From NCBI RefSeq assembly GCF_902713425.1, contig NC_081197.1, forward strand, positions 59,205,104 to 59,269,103: a stretch of DNA of 64,000 nucleotides. The letters run 5' to 3'. Position numbers and translations under genes: made by a program. Source of the DNA: Acipenser ruthenus (taxonomy: Eukaryota > Chordata > Actinopteri > Acipenseriformes > Acipenseridae). Shown piece after piece: positions 11,897-23,623 of this stretch; the first letter of the stretch is position 1; the number at the start of each line of letters is the position of its first letter. The notes under the pieces were generated by a model that saw only the letters and a list, made by a program, of their open reading frames with translations, searched no databases and was not told the DNA's origin.

Positions 11897-12892
11897 TTAT
11901 TTTAAACTAGAAACAGTAACACTATGCACCCTTTGTGGAAACACAGCTTTGAATCCCAAATTTAATCTCAGATACTTTTGAGCAGCCAATTTAATTTTTT
12001 CATTCCTTAAAGTATAAATGATAGGGTTCAACATGGGGGTTAAGAAATAATAGAACACCCCGATAATCACCCGGGAATACTCTGGGATAGTCCCTATTTT
12101 AACAGCTATATACACTAAGGCCGTGGACAAAAAATAAGTCACCACAACCGACAAGTGGGAGGAGCAGGTTGAGAAAGCCTTGCGACGGTCATCAGCTGTC
12201 ATCTTTTGGATAACTGTTAGTATTCTGAAATAAGTCCAGAGTACAACAAAAAAGGATATATTAATTACTAACATTGCAAAAACAAACGCAATGTTGATGG
12301 CATTTGTAACATCGGCACATGCCAGTGTAACTACTGATGAATAATCGCAGAAACAGTACACAATTTTGTTTGAACCACAATATGGTTGCTTAGCGGCTAT
12401 ATAGACTGGTAGTAGGGGCGCCAGCAGCCCCAGCCCCAAGGCAGCCCCGGCCAGTACCACGCAGGCCCCGGGTTTGATGATCACGTGGTAGTGTAGCGGC
12501 TTCACTATGGCAACGTATCTGTCGTAGGACATGACAACCAAAAGAAACCATTCTGCACTTCCGAAAGCAAGGACTGCGTACATTTGCACAAAGCACCCGG
12601 CAAAGGAAATATATTTGTCATTTGCGACTAACACAGCTAACAGTTTCGGTATGATAGCAGTTGGAATTATTATGTCGACAAATGATAGATTGCAAAGAAA
12701 AAAGTACATTGGGGTGTGAAGGCTGCGGTCCTGAATCACCAGGATAACGATGAGAAGATTCCCGGCGAACGTCACCAAATACACGAGCAGGAACACCGCA
12801 AACAGGTACTGGTACTGGTACTCCTCGAGACCGGGAACACCGTCGAGCAGGAATGCTTCCACTCGGTAAACCGGCACGCTCGCGTTGTTCAT
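11897..12892 (-). CDS. olfactory receptor, intact, 331 aa
   Basis: Single-exon odorant receptor with seven predicted membrane segments. Seen: N3-A-S glycosylation site, GN at 44-45, LHTPMY at 58-63, Cys at 100, SYDRYVAIV at 122-130, YCFCDYSSVVTLACAD in loop 2, KAFSTCSSH at 238-246 and NPIIYTLRN at 289-296. The ATG at 12892 is preceded on the minus strand by a long T tract and CAG (acceptor at 12914-12915), the usual place for the splice from a 5' untranslated exon. It shares the CFCDYS loop-2 motif with the receptor at 862-1824 but points the other way. Subfamily and odorant are not known. Confidence 0.96.
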   Translation of the reverse strand: MNNASVPVYRVEAFLLDGVPGLEEYQYQYLFAVFLLVYLVTFAGNLLIVILVIQDRSLHTPMYFFLCNLSFVDIIIPTAIIPKLLAVLVANDKYISFAGCFVQMYAVLAFGSAEWFLLVVMSYDRYVAIVKPLHYHVIIKPGACVVLAGAALGLGLLAPLLPVYIAAKQPYCGSNKIVYCFCDYSSVVTLACADVTNAINIAFVFAMLVINISFFVVLWTYFRILTVIQKMTADDRRKAFSTCSSHLSVVVTYFLSTALVYIAVKIGTIPEYSRVIIGVFYYFLTPMLNPIIYTLRNEKIKLAAQKYLRLNLGFKAVFPQRVHSVTVSSLK

Positions 12893-15360
12893 TCTTTCAG
12901 AGGATTTCTGAGCCTGGAAAAAAAAAAAAAAACAATAGGAACACGTGCTTGTAACTGGCCACTGTTCATTGTACTACCCCCACATCAGAGGTGAAAACAT
13001 CTTTTAAAAGGAATGCACCCTATCAAAGCTGCAGTCAGTTAATGTACTTAATCAGCTGCTGGAATTCTGGGTGCAAAGATACTTTTCAGCTAACGCTGTC
13101 CCACGTATTGTACCGAGCTGGGATCTTCAGAGCATCAACATGGCTAAACGTTACAAACATATTTTAAATGTGTGTTTGGATAATTGATGGCCAATTAAGA
13201 AGGGATTAAAAAGCAGCTGCAGGTGCTGATTCGGGAGACCGGTGCCTGTGTGCTGAGACTTGCGGCACAATTGAGAGAGAAGTGCAGATCACAGCGATAG
13301 AAGCAGACTCTTAAAGAAAGCAGCCCGGGGCTGATTTTCATTCGGGACAGACCGCGTCCCAGCCGCAGACCGGCAACTTTGTAAAGTATTACCCTCGCCC
13401 CCTCCCTTTTTCTGACAGTATTTTCTTTACTCGCGTTTTATATAGATAGGCCTATACAATTTTAGGGTTTTAGGATAAATATTAAAAGTTGTGTTTTATA
13501 AGTTTTAGTTTTGTTTCTTATTTTCTTTGTGTGATTAAGAGTGATATTATTTGACACTGTGTATTTCTTTTTTTGTTTTGGAGGTGCGTGATGTGTTGTA
13601 GTATTAGGTTTGATTAATGATTTGTATTGCTCGATATGTTTTTGAATTTTCACATATGATTTGCATGGTATGAAATTTAGTAGATAGTTCACTTACTTGG
13701 TTATTTTTGGGCACGGATTGTAGGTGGAACCCCTGCGTCTCATGACCCCGCTCAATGTTAAACTGGTTGTATCTGTTCATTTATACTTTGCGCTAATTGT
13801 GATGTACTAATTAAAGATTCTGTGCTTTTTCTATGAAGACCAGCTTCTGCGTGTTTGACTGCCAGCCTGTTTGTTTTTGCAGTAGCCAGACCTTCCTGGT
13901 AAAAAGGTGGTTGCAGCAATTTACGCTGCTCTGCTTGAGAATAAGCAGTAACATTATAGAAGCCAGTAGGATCCTCCTCGAATTAGGAGTGGTGATGTTA
14001 CACAGGTACACCTCTTCAGAGACACGTCTAGTCGGACTCGCGTATTTGCACGGCTCTCTCACTCACAAGTTTGTTTATCTCACACACAAAAAAAAACATA
14101 TGTCTTATTTTTATAATTGACATGTTAGGTAAAATTTGTCATAAAAGATTTCAGTGGTGATAAAAAGAAAGCCTACACTGTTCAGATCGATTGATATATA
14201 TTCAATGTATATCGCAGTTGTCGGGATTAAAATCGAATGTGCTTATACAACAATATATTGTTCATATTAATCTTGCTGTAATCTAAATACGAAACTTTAA
14301 TAAAAAATACTAACCAAGGTAATTTTTATTATTAGTAGTATTAACTTTTTTAACCCGTTTTGTTTAAATGTTGACAAGAATATGTAATGTTATTTGAGAT
14401 GTAACGGGTCCAGCAGCCTCGTTTATATTTACAGAAGCAGTTAATAAGACGAGTCCGTTGATATGACATTGCATTGCTATTATAGCTGTAAGATTAGGAT
14501 CATGAGAACAGATGAAAGAGGATCTTACATGACATACCTGCTGATCCTGTCCCTGCTTCACAAATGCCATCATCCCCATTGCTAATAAGTAGTTTTTTGC
14601 AGGTGCTTGTGTGTCAGTGTGACCCTTCTGATTGGTTTGAGTTTAATGTTTTTCCTGTGGGGTGTGGAGAGGCAGGGAGGGCTGGTGTCTTGGGGAGAGG
14701 CATCCTGAGGTAGGCATCCTAGGGGTGAAGTGTCACCAAACCATTTTACAAACACACAAGCCTATCAGCCAATTACTGCAAGACTCCCAGGGCCATATTC
14801 ACAAAGCACCTACCTCTGTTTGCACCATTTTCCTTGCAGAACAAACAGCAAACTGCTAATTTAACATAACTAGCTGAAAACAACTAAGCATGTACTGTAA
14901 CACCTCCTAAATGAACCCTTGAGATTGGAGCTACTACAAGGTCTTTAACATGGAAAATACATTACTTCCATTTTAAGAAGTTTCTTTAATCCTTATAAAA
15001 GTCAGTTTCAAGACCATATACCTGTCTGAATATAAGGAGTTATTTCTCTTGTTATATACTAGACTGTATATAACGAGGTTGGTTTGGGACGCACTGAGAG
15101 ATTTGTGTGGACAGTCTTTAAGGGTTATGTGTTGTGTTCAGTGAAAAGCGGGGGTGGGTTTGTTTTCTTGTTGACGCAGCAGAGTCTGTGCCATTGGAAC
15201 AGGCAGTGCTGTGTGATGCACTACCGGATTCTGTCCCGTCAGTGGGATGAGAGGAGGTTAAAAGCTCTAACACCATGAATGCAGACGAGCACGGTTCTTT
15301 TGCATTGTGGTTAAGACGCTCGCTTGTGATTCGTGGGGTCCCAGCCTCCGACCTGTTCCA
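12893..15360. other. long intergenic stretch, no gene supported
   Basis: A GC-richer block at 13180-13400 sits in AT-rich surroundings. GGGCCATATTCACAAAGC at 14790-14807 recurs, with one change, at about 32063-32080, so it is probably the end of a dispersed repeat. Short open frames (up to 95 codons) have no recognisable features. Confidence 0.4.
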
Positions 15361-15840
15361 TTGGTGAGTGACTCGGATCTCATAGATCAGCTGCAGCAGC
15401 CCTGGATCTAGTTTTGATTCTAGTGAAGTGATTCAGATCTCATAGATCAGCTGCGGCAGCCCTGGATCTAGTTCTGATTCTAGTGAAGTGACTCGGATCT
15501 CCTAGATCAGCTGTAGCAGCCCTGGATCTAGTTCTGATTCTAGTGAAATGACTCGGATCTCATAGATCAGCTGCAGCAGCCCTAGATCTAGTTCTGATTC
15601 TAGTGAATTGACTCGGATCTCGTAGATCAGCCACAGCAGCCCTGGATCTAGTTCTGATTCTAGTGAATTGACTCGGATCTCGTAGATCAGCCGCAGCAGC
15701 CCTGGATCTAGTTCTGATTCTAGTGAAGTGATTTGGATCTCGTAGATCAGCTGCAGCAGCCCTGGATTTAGTTCCAATTCTAGTGAAGTGACTCGGATCT
15801 TGTAGATCCGCTGCAGTAGCCCTGGATCTAGTTTTGATTC
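15361..15840. repeat. 60-bp minisatellite, 8 copies
   Basis: Exact 60-base period, unit around AGATCAGCTGCAGCAGCCCT and GGATCTAGTTCTGATTCTAG. The period is a multiple of three, which explains open frames of 113-128 codons on the minus strand. Confidence 0.96.
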
Positions 15841-17348
15841 TATGATTTCTACAGGGGAACTCAGCAAATGGTCTTCTGAATGCATCACTTAGCAAATGCA
15901 CCAGCCTGACTGGAGATAAGAATAGGGATCAAAACAGAAGCAACAAAGATTGTGATTGGATTCTGCACTGCATTTTTTCATAAAGAGCTAAAAGCACAAA
16001 CAATACTACTAGTTTATTGATGCATGCCTCATGGCTTTCTCGCGGTGAAGCTTGGATGTTAAAGGGACCACATCAACTACATGGTTGTGATGTTTATATC
16101 CTGGTATGTGTGTGTTCTGTATGATTCTGTGCTGTTGCTTCTGCTCAGATCATTCGTTTCCATGCTTTCCAAACTGATTTTGAAAAGGACTCAAGGCTGA
16201 TTTGGGAGAAATGAGGTGGGGAAGCATATTAGCGTTGCGCTGTTTGCTGAAGTCCATGGCTGGAGTATTGCACACTATAGGCTGTGCAACATTGATATGC
16301 TTCCCCACAGTCAGATGTCTTTTCAGAAGCCATTTATCCTGGAGTAGTGAAGTATGCATGGTGGTAAATAACAGTCTAAGCAGAAACAGTCACATAGAAT
16401 CATACAGGATGCACATAATAGGATATATCAATATTAGATATTAGTCAAATGTAGATGATCCCTTTTAGTTCCTTTTGAGTTCCCTGCTTTATGCTGTACA
16501 GTGTCTGGGGTGTCAGTGAGCATGTGACCATACCGACCCACCAATCACATGACGTCGTGTGCTCCGACACTGACTGACTGCACCCCTAAAATCTTAGCTT
16601 CAATCAAAGCCCTGCTCTATCAGCGTGCAACAGGTAGTGCTCAGATATATCTTGCCAAGTGCATAGTTCACACAGCAAAGCTATGTTCCACAGTATGTGT
16701 GTTTCAGACACACCAGACCCCCATAGACTGCCGTTCATTACATTCATTACTTTTTTAACTACTAAAGAATCATTAACTGCAAACACTCACCCCTTAGAAA
16801 CTGAGGTCAAACTTATTAACTGCAAACACTCACCCCTAAGAAACTGAGGTCAAACTTATTAACTGCAAACACTCACCCCTAAGAAACTGAGGTCAAACTT
16901 ATTAGACAGATGAAAAACATGTTTTGGCTATCGTCTTACTGTCTAATGCACTTACACTTCAGGTAGGGGTTCCAGTACGGATGCCTCTCCTGGTCTGATA
17001 AATGATAGTTTATTATTCCTCTGTGACTGGAAGCTGACTAGGATTGTTCACAACAATAGCTGCAGCTTTCTAACACACCAGGGTCCTCATAGATAGCCAC
17101 TCAAGACAAACTTCAGCACACTTGTATGAAGTCTGCTAATAAGTCCCTTGTGACACTGCACCGGTTAATGGCTTGTTTGTCTTGTTAATGAACAGCATCC
17201 TTAATGAAAACCATGCTAATCAGAGCATGGGGCTGAGATACGGTACCAGCACTGTGATACAGTGTAGCACAATACTAACCCTCTCAGTGCCAGCCCTAAG
17301 CAAAGTGTAAAGTTCTGTAAAGAGCCATTCTTCTATTCTGCACTATGT
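15841..17348. other. no gene seen
   Basis: Apart from the small repeat at 16762-16900, intergenic DNA without recognisable genes. Short open frames of 60-80 codons only. Confidence 0.35.
16762..16900. repeat. 43-bp tandem repeat, about 3 copies
   Basis: Unit TTAACTGCAAACACTCACCC then CTAAGAAACTGAGGTCAAAC, in three near-identical copies. Confidence 0.85.
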
Positions 17349-17694
17349 ATCAATGTATGGCCAAACGTTTTGTATCCCCTAGAATTTTAGGATTGAGACA
17401 TAATTTGAAAAAAAAAATTTTATGAACACAATTTAGGTATTTTATTTAACATCATGTAATCAAAGAAACTACAAAATGATATTGCAATAGTCTACCGGAA
17501 GCCATAATAGCAGTACAGTATTTCATGTTAGATTTCGAAAATGTTGTCAGTTTTTCATTAAGTATATGGAAAGCTACAAAGTGGTATATAATTCAATATG
17601 GTAATGTAACATTATTCAGCAGTATTCATTCGACTTTATGAAGCAAAATTAGTTAATTATACAGGGTGATGCAAAACTGTTGGCCAGAGCTGCA
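17349..17694. mobile_element. Tc1/mariner-type MITE
   Basis: About 345 bases bounded by imperfect inverted repeats: TATGGCCAAACGTTTTGTAT at the left and, on the opposite strand at the right, CTCTGGCCAACAGTTTTGCA. The interior is AT-rich with no open frame. The ends resemble those of Tc1/mariner elements, so it was probably moved by a transposase supplied elsewhere. A solo end of the same family lies at 3631-3715. Confidence 0.75.
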
Positions 17695-17825
17695 CATTGG
17701 AAACAAATATCTAAGATTTATAAGAACCAATAACGTTCCTAATATGAAGCCTTAAATGATCAAATAAAATCTGTATGAATCAAGGGCCATTTCAGTTCAG
17801 CATGTAACGACTAGCATTGATGATT

Positions 17826-17960
17826 AAAAAAACATTTTAGAGGAAAGATTTCAAATGATACTGATTTTATTTGGCTAGGTCACATCCCCACATTTTAGAG
17901 GAAAGACACAAGATTTCAAACGATCCTGATTTTATTTGGCTAGGTCACATCCCCGCATTT
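17826..17960. repeat. direct duplication
   Basis: ACATTTTAGAGGAAAGA..., CCTGATTTTATTTGGCTAGG and TCACATCCCC occur twice in tandem, with about 60 bases between copies. Confidence 0.8.
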
Positions 17961-18382
17961 CCCCCCCGTCACGCACGCTCTCTCTATGTGGGGGCCTCGC
18001 TGCGGGAAGGGAAGGGTGTGGTAGAAGTGGTGTAATCATTTCAGCACAGCAGGGGTCACTGTGTTTACACAAAGCTGAGAAACGCAGGTGACTTGTTTAT
18101 TACAGCATGAGAGATGTGGAGGAATGATTCATTAAAGACCAAGCAGGCATCAAAATATGTAACACATTGTGAAAATGTATTTATTGCAGTCTTATAATGC
18201 AGACTTCTCACCTAGAGCTAGATTTGGTCAATACTGTCGAGTGTGTTCCTTCAAAGAGAAACAGCGAAACACAGGATTTATGGGACAGGCCAACACTGCT
18301 GCACCCTCTCTCCCTCTTCAGGAGTTTTCCTAATTATTTGTTTTATTGTTTTGTAGTGTCTTTGTGTTTTTCTGCAAATTTT

Positions 18383-18603
18383 CCAGTGAATGATCCGGTA
18401 TATTAAACAAGCAGACTCCTGTAACAGTGTAGTTTCAGTATCCCTTTCACTCTCATTGCATCACCTCATACATCAACAAGGAGATTATACACAGACTTGT
18501 TCATATATTCCAGTGAAGGATCCGGTATATTAAACAAGCAGACTCCTGTAACAGTGTAGTTTCAGTATCCCTTTCACTCTCATTGCATCACCTCATACAT
18601 CAA
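18383..18603. repeat. about 95-bp direct duplication with spacer
   Basis: A segment containing GATCCGGTATATTAAACAAG and CCTCATACATCAA is present at about 18383-18477 and again at about 18511-18603, nearly identical. Confidence 0.85.
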
Positions 18604-19291
18604 TAGGATTGCAGTGCTGCAGCCACTTGTCCTTGAAAAACAAAACAAACAAAAAACAACATTGAACAGTCTGGCAACATTTAAAGACGTAAAGCGCTTT
18701 GACATTAAGGTTTTTACTGCAATATGACCTAAAAGTTATTTTTGACTACTCTTGTTAAAGTAATTGTAAAAAGCAAACCAGTTCCACACAGTTTGCACTT
18801 CCATTAGCTGCATACTGCAGCTCTCAAATGAGCAGTTTTGAAAGAAACACATTTTACCACAAACATGGAATCTGGTAAAATAACTCATTTCACCCCAGCA
18901 GTGTCTTCTGGGTCAAAGCGTGTTATTCACGGAAGTATTTCAGCCAATAGGGGAAGCAGCTGATTGGTTATTAGCCAGTTAATGGGTGGGGACAAACAGA
19001 TTTCTTGTGTCTGGTGTAGTACCAGATATCATGTTTAAAATGAAAATACTCGTTTGCTATAACATGTGTTTCTTTCAAAACTGCACATTTGAGACCTACC
19101 TCTATATTAAAAAGGGCTGTTCATTGCAAAGAAAATGTATGGCAATATTTAATTGGCTTCTACATGACCCCTGCCTCATTTGTGTATTATCGTAAAAAAT
19201 AGCGTACGGCAGGGGAACGTCTCTGAGTGATAGGTTTCTTCTGATGCTCAGTACATGAATGAGCTGGTATAAACTGTGTTCTGAAGTGCAT
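18604..19291. other. no gene seen
   Basis: Intergenic sequence without recognisable genes or repeats. Confidence 0.35.
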
Positions 19292-19705
19292 TTGTTGCAC
19301 AGGAGCAATGCTGGTAATGGAAGGGCTGACCTGCCTGTGAAGGATCAAGCCTCACCTCACTTGTTGCACAGCAGCAATGCTGGTAATGAAAGGGCTGACC
19401 TGCCTGTGAAGGATCAAGCCTCACCTCACTTGTTACACAGCAGCAATGCTGGTAATGGAAGGGCTGAGCTGCCTGCGAAGGATCAAGCCTCACCTCACTT
19501 GTTGCACAGCAGCAATGCTGGTAATGAAAGGGCTGAGCTGCCTGTGAAGGATCAAGCCTCACCTCACTTGTTGCACAGCAGCAATGCTGGTAATGGAAGG
19601 GCTGAGCTGCCTGCAAAGGATCAAGCCTCACCTCACTTGTTGCACAGCAGCAATGCTGGTAATGGAAGGGCTGAGCTGCCTGTGAAGGATCAAGCCTCAC
19701 CTCAC
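19292..19705. repeat. 69-bp minisatellite, 6 copies
   Basis: Unit starts TTGTTGCACAGCAGCAATGC and ends CAAGCCTCACCTCAC. The period is 23 codons with no stop on either strand, giving open frames of 171 and 180 codons that overlap antisense. Neither looks like a protein other than the repeat, so no gene is called. Confidence 0.95.
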
Positions 19706-20279
19706 TTGCCTGTGGCTCCAGCTTTGACTCCAGCTGTGGTCCCTGCTGTAGCTCTGGCTCCTGCCTGTCACTGAGTGAGCATCTAGCCATCTCAAATCAT
19801 TCATCCTCAGCTTTTCTTGAATACAATTCAAAGGTCAAAATTCATCTTTAAATGTACCGGTACAATTAATCATCATCTTTTACATGTAAAGATATGTAAT
19901 AATGCAATAACGAACCCAACCACAGGGTGACACAATTGATAGGTAAAACTTTAAAGATACTGTATATTTTGCATCATTAATTCAATGTCACTCAATACAG
20001 AGGCATCCTTTAGAATGCACTGGTGTGTTTAGGGGTCTGTCTCCACCTATGTTTGGAAGTTTGATTGAAAACCTCAAAAATAAAGTGCTGCTGTCCTTTT
20101 TGTATTGATCAGGTTTATTGAAGACAATGCTATGTTGCACACAAGCATATACATGTTGCATATACTGCAGCCAGACATCTTTTGTTTACCAGGGAAAATG
20201 TCTAACCCATGGTTTAGTCCAATGGTGGCATTCTGTCACAAGTAAACATTTGTTTAGAATTTTCAGATATTTTTATATA
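19706..20279. other. no gene seen
   Basis: Left flank of the Tc1 element; no gene or known repeat recognised. Confidence 0.35.
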
Positions 20280-21909
20280 CAGTGCCTTGCGAAAGTATTC
20301 GGCCCCCTTGAACTTTGCGACCTTTTGCCACATTTCAGGCTTCAAACATAAAGATATGAAACTGTAATTTTTTGTGAAGAATCAACAACAAGTGGGACAC
20401 AATCATGAAGTGGAACGAAATTTATTGGATATTTCAAACTTTTTTAACAAATAAAAAACTGAAAAATTGGGCGTGCAAAATTATTCAGCCCCCTTAAGTT
20501 AATACTTTGTAGCGCCACCTTTTGCTGCGATTACAGCTGTAAGTCGCTTGGGGTATGTCTCTATCAGTTTTGCACATCGAGAGACTGAAATTTTTGCCCA
20601 TTCCTCCTTGCAAAACAGCTCGAGCTCAGTGAGGTTGGATGGAGAGCATTTGTGAACAGCAGTTTTCAGTTCTTTCCACAGATTCTCGATTGGATTCAGG
20701 TCTGGACTTTGACTTGGCCATTCTAACACCTGGATATGTTTATTTGTGAACCATTCCATTGTAGATTTTGCTTTATGTTTTGGATCATTGTCTTGTTGGA
20801 AGACAAATCTCCGTCCCAGTCTCAGGTCTTTTGCAGACTCCATCAGGTTTTCTTCCAGAATGGTCCTGTATTTGGCTCCATCCATCTTCCCATCAATTTT
20901 AACCATCTTCCCTGTCCCTGCTGAAGAAAAGCAGGCCCAAACCATGATGCTGCCACCACCATGTTTGACAGTGGGGATGGTGTGTTCAGGGTGATGAGTT
21001 GTGTTGCTTTTACGGCAAACATAACGTTTTGCATTGTTGCCAAAAAGTTCGATTTTGGTTTCATCTGACCAGAGCACCTTCTTCCACATGTTTGGTGTGT
21101 CTCCCAGGTGGCTTGTGGCAAACTGTAAACGACACTTTTTATGGATATCTTTAAGAAATGGCTTTCTTCTTGCCACTCTTCCATAAAGGCCAGATTTGTG
21201 CAGTATACGACTGATTGTTGTCCTATGGACAGAGTCTCCCACCTCAGCTGTAGATCTCTGCAGTTCATCCAGAGTGATCATGGGCCTCTTGGCTGCATCT
21301 CTGATCAGTCTTCTCCTTGTATGAGCTGAAAGTTTAGAGGGACGGCCAGGTCTTGGTAGATTTGCAGTGGTCTGATACTCCTTCCATTTCAATATTATCG
21401 CTTGCACAGTGCTCCTTGGGATGTTTAAAGCTTGGGAAATCTTTTTGTATCCAAATCCGGCTTTAAACTTCTCCACAACAGTATCTCGGACCTGCCTGGT
21501 GTGTTCCTTGTTCTTCATGATGCTCTCTGCGCTTTAAACGGACCTCTGAGACTATCACAGTGCAGGTGCATTTATACGGAGACTTGATTACACACAGGTG
21601 GATTCTATTTATCATCATTAGTCATTTAGGTCAACATTGGATCATTCAGAGATCCTCACTGAACTTCTGGAGAGAGTTTGCTGCACTGAAAGTAAAGGGG
21701 CTGAATAATTTTGCACGCCCAATTTTTCAGTTTTTTATTTGTTAAAAAAGTTTGAAATATCCAATAAATTTCGTTCCACTTCATGATTGTGTCCCACTTG
21801 TTGTTGATTCTTCACAAAAAATTACAGTTTCATATCTTTATGTTTGAAGCCTGAAATGTGGCAAAAGGTCGCAAAGTTCAAGGGGGCCGAATACTTTCGC
21901 AAGGCACTG
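20280..21909 (-). mobile_element. complete Tc1-family DNA transposon
   Basis: Element of 1630 bp starting CAGTGCCTTGCGAAAGTATT at 20280 and ending with its reverse complement at 21909, flanked by TA on both sides (20278-20279 and 21910-21911), the Tc1/mariner target duplication. The terminal inverted repeats (20280-20492 and 21697-21909) are about 213 bp long and I find no difference between them by eye. One transposase gene lies inside on the minus strand with no visible damage. Length, ends, target site and D..D34E transposase all fit Tc1. The perfect arms and open frame suggest a recent insertion. Confidence 0.97.
20499..21518 (-). CDS. Tc1-type DD34E transposase, 339 aa, intact
   Basis: Cut-and-paste transposase that binds the terminal repeats and inserts into TA. 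The N-terminal paired-like helix-turn-helix DNA-binding part (about 1-110) contains GYKKISQALNIPRSTVQ (helix-turn-helix 1) and the AT-hook-like GRPSK at 58-62; the second helix-turn-helix is around 80-110. The catalytic core shows WSDETK (D152), QQDNDPKHK (D243) and PIENLWKELK (E278). There are exactly 34 residues between D243 and E278, the Tc1 D34E spacing. The glycine-rich HGGGSIMVWACF block at 186-197 is also family-typical. Full length (Tc1 transposases are about 340 aa) with no stop or frame break. Confidence 0.97.
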   Translation of the reverse strand: MKNKEHTRQVRDTVVEKFKAGFGYKKISQALNIPRSTVQAIILKWKEYQTTANLPRPGRPSKLSAHTRRRLIRDAAKRPMITLDELQRSTAEVGDSVHRTTISRILHKSGLYGRVARRKPFLKDIHKKCRLQFATSHLGDTPNMWKKVLWSDETKIELFGNNAKRYVCRKSNTTHHPEHTIPTVKHGGGSIMVWACFSSAGTGKMVKIDGKMDGAKYRTILEENLMESAKDLRLGRRFVFQQDNDPKHKAKSTMEWFTNKHIQVLEWPSQSPDLNPIENLWKELKTAVHKCSPSNLTELELFCKEEWAKISVSRCAKLIETYPKRLTAVIAAKGGATKY

Positions 21910-21939
21910 TATGCTGGAATGACACCAAACGACAGCAAC

Positions 21940-22170
21940 CTGCCTGCCTCCCTGTCCTGCCTGTCTGTCTGCCTATCCTGCCTGTCTGCCTGTCCTGCCT
22001 CCCTGTCTGTCTGTCTGTCTGCTTGTCCTGCCTGCCTGTCCTGCCTGTCTGTCTGCCTGTCCTGTCTGCCTGCCTGCCTGTCTGTCTGCCTGCCTGCCTG
22101 CCTGTCTGTTTGTCTGTCTGCTTGTCCTGCCTGTCCTGCCTGCCTGCCTGTCTGCCTGCCTGCCTCTCAT
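21940..22170. repeat. (CTGC/CTGT)n microsatellite
   Basis: Tetranucleotide repeat CCTG/TCTG with interruptions, directly beside the right end of the Tc1 element. Leu/Pro/Cys-rich frames over it are artefacts. Confidence 0.93.
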
Positions 22171-22967
22171 TTGAAAGCTACCTGCTGTAGTAACGTATTG
22201 GGACAGCTCTGATCCCACTCAAGTAGCCTAGCCCTCACTACAGTGCATCTTGTACATGTCTCATTTCTTGGGAACTTTTTGAAATTGGATAGCCGCTTTA
22301 GAATTATTTTTAATTTTTTAAGCAGCTGATAAAATCAGGCTTGCATAACTCCACAGGCATTCAGTTTGGGTTACTGTGATGCATATTTATAGTACACTTA
22401 AAAGAAGTGATTTATAACACGCCTTTATCAAAACTGTGCATGCGAGACCTACAGTACATAGCAAATGGATGTGCATAGACTAGTATGATGTATGGAATAA
22501 TTCTCGATGCAGCCTCTTTCATGAAGCCTGCATTCTTCCCTGGCAGGGCTCCTGCTGTTAATATAACCCATACGTGTGCAATTCTAATGGAATATCTACA
22601 CGCTGTCAGCAATAGCAAATACAAGCTCATGTTTGCTCTGGCCAAGGGGAAATATTTGTGGGAGATGCGGCTCCATCATTTCATTGTTAAACCTGGAGTG
22701 GAATGGCCCTCTTCCATCAGAAGCGAGAAGCCTCTGCATTTCACCAAGTACAAATTCCCCGTCCTCCAAACTTCACTCCCTGTTTTTATCACTGTTTTTT
22801 TTTTTTCATGAAGAGTGTGTTATAACATTTTCAGGTTTTTTTTCTGAATTGCAAACGTATTTATTTAAAATAGCAGGCTTTAAAAAACAGTCCCTAGCAA
22901 ACCATTCCATAAAGTCTCATAGAGTCCAAAGCAGCTCTTTATCTTCATTGTATACGTGTTTCTGTAT
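22171..22967. other. no gene seen
   Basis: Intergenic sequence. A 108-codon and a 154-codon open frame occur, but neither has recognisable protein features; the second runs into the SINE. Confidence 0.35.
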
Positions 22968-23204
22968 TATTATTTATTTCCCTTATCCAGGGCGACTTAC
23001 AATTGTTACAAGATATCACATTATTTTTACATACAATTACATTATTTATTTTTTTACACATTATTTTTACATACCCATTTATACAGTTGCAATCTAGGTA
23101 AAGTACCTTGCTCAAGGGTACAGCAGCAGTGTCCCCCACCTGGGACTGAACCCACGACCCTGTGGACAAGAGTCCAGAGCCCTAACCACTACTCCACACT
23201 GCTG
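22968..23204 (-). mobile_element. tRNA-derived SINE (GGGCAGCAGTG family)
   Basis: Minus-strand copy: the head is read from about 23204 with CAGCAGTGTGGAGTAGTGGT, GGGTTCAGTCCC-like B box and CTTGAGCAAGGTACTTTACC, and the 3' end is GTAAGTCGCCCTGGATAAGG near 22980. Other copies in the window: 49389-49616 (-), 57993-58232 (+), 62458-62695 (+) and a 3' tail at 41745-41870 (+). Confidence 0.88.
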
Positions 23205-23623
23205 TCTCTGTGAAGATTACAATCATTTTCAACCACTGGACCTACTTCTAAAAGCTCACTGCTGCCATGATGTACAAAGGTGAGCAGATGAGCACAGCAC
23301 AACGCGTCATACCCCCATCAGCGGGAACAAAACTGCCAAGTAGAATGAAATACCTAATCAAATCAAGTTTCAAATGTTTATCACATTTAAATAGCATTAC
23401 AGTGCTTCAGAATGGGCCACAGCAAATTATTAGAGTGGAATAACATCATTTTAAAAGGTACTTCACTGCTCCAAACAACTTTTCACCACACCTTAGTTGT
23501 TTGCTGCGAGTTCTGCATCATAGCAATTGTTTAATTCCTCTTCAGATAATGTGTCTTTGCTTCAAACCGGGGCGCTCACTGTGTAAGTAAGAACCCATAT
23601 TAAATACATCTTAACCAAAGTGC
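23205..23623. other. 3' flank of DNAJC28, no gene seen
   Basis: Expected to hold the 3' untranslated region and poly(A) site of the minus-strand gene. No other feature recognised. Confidence 0.35.

Noticed and set aside
13180-13870. Possible solo LTR fossil
   Set aside because: A GC-richer start and an AATTAAA-like signal looked suggestive, but I could define neither ends, target duplication nor any partner, so no element is called.
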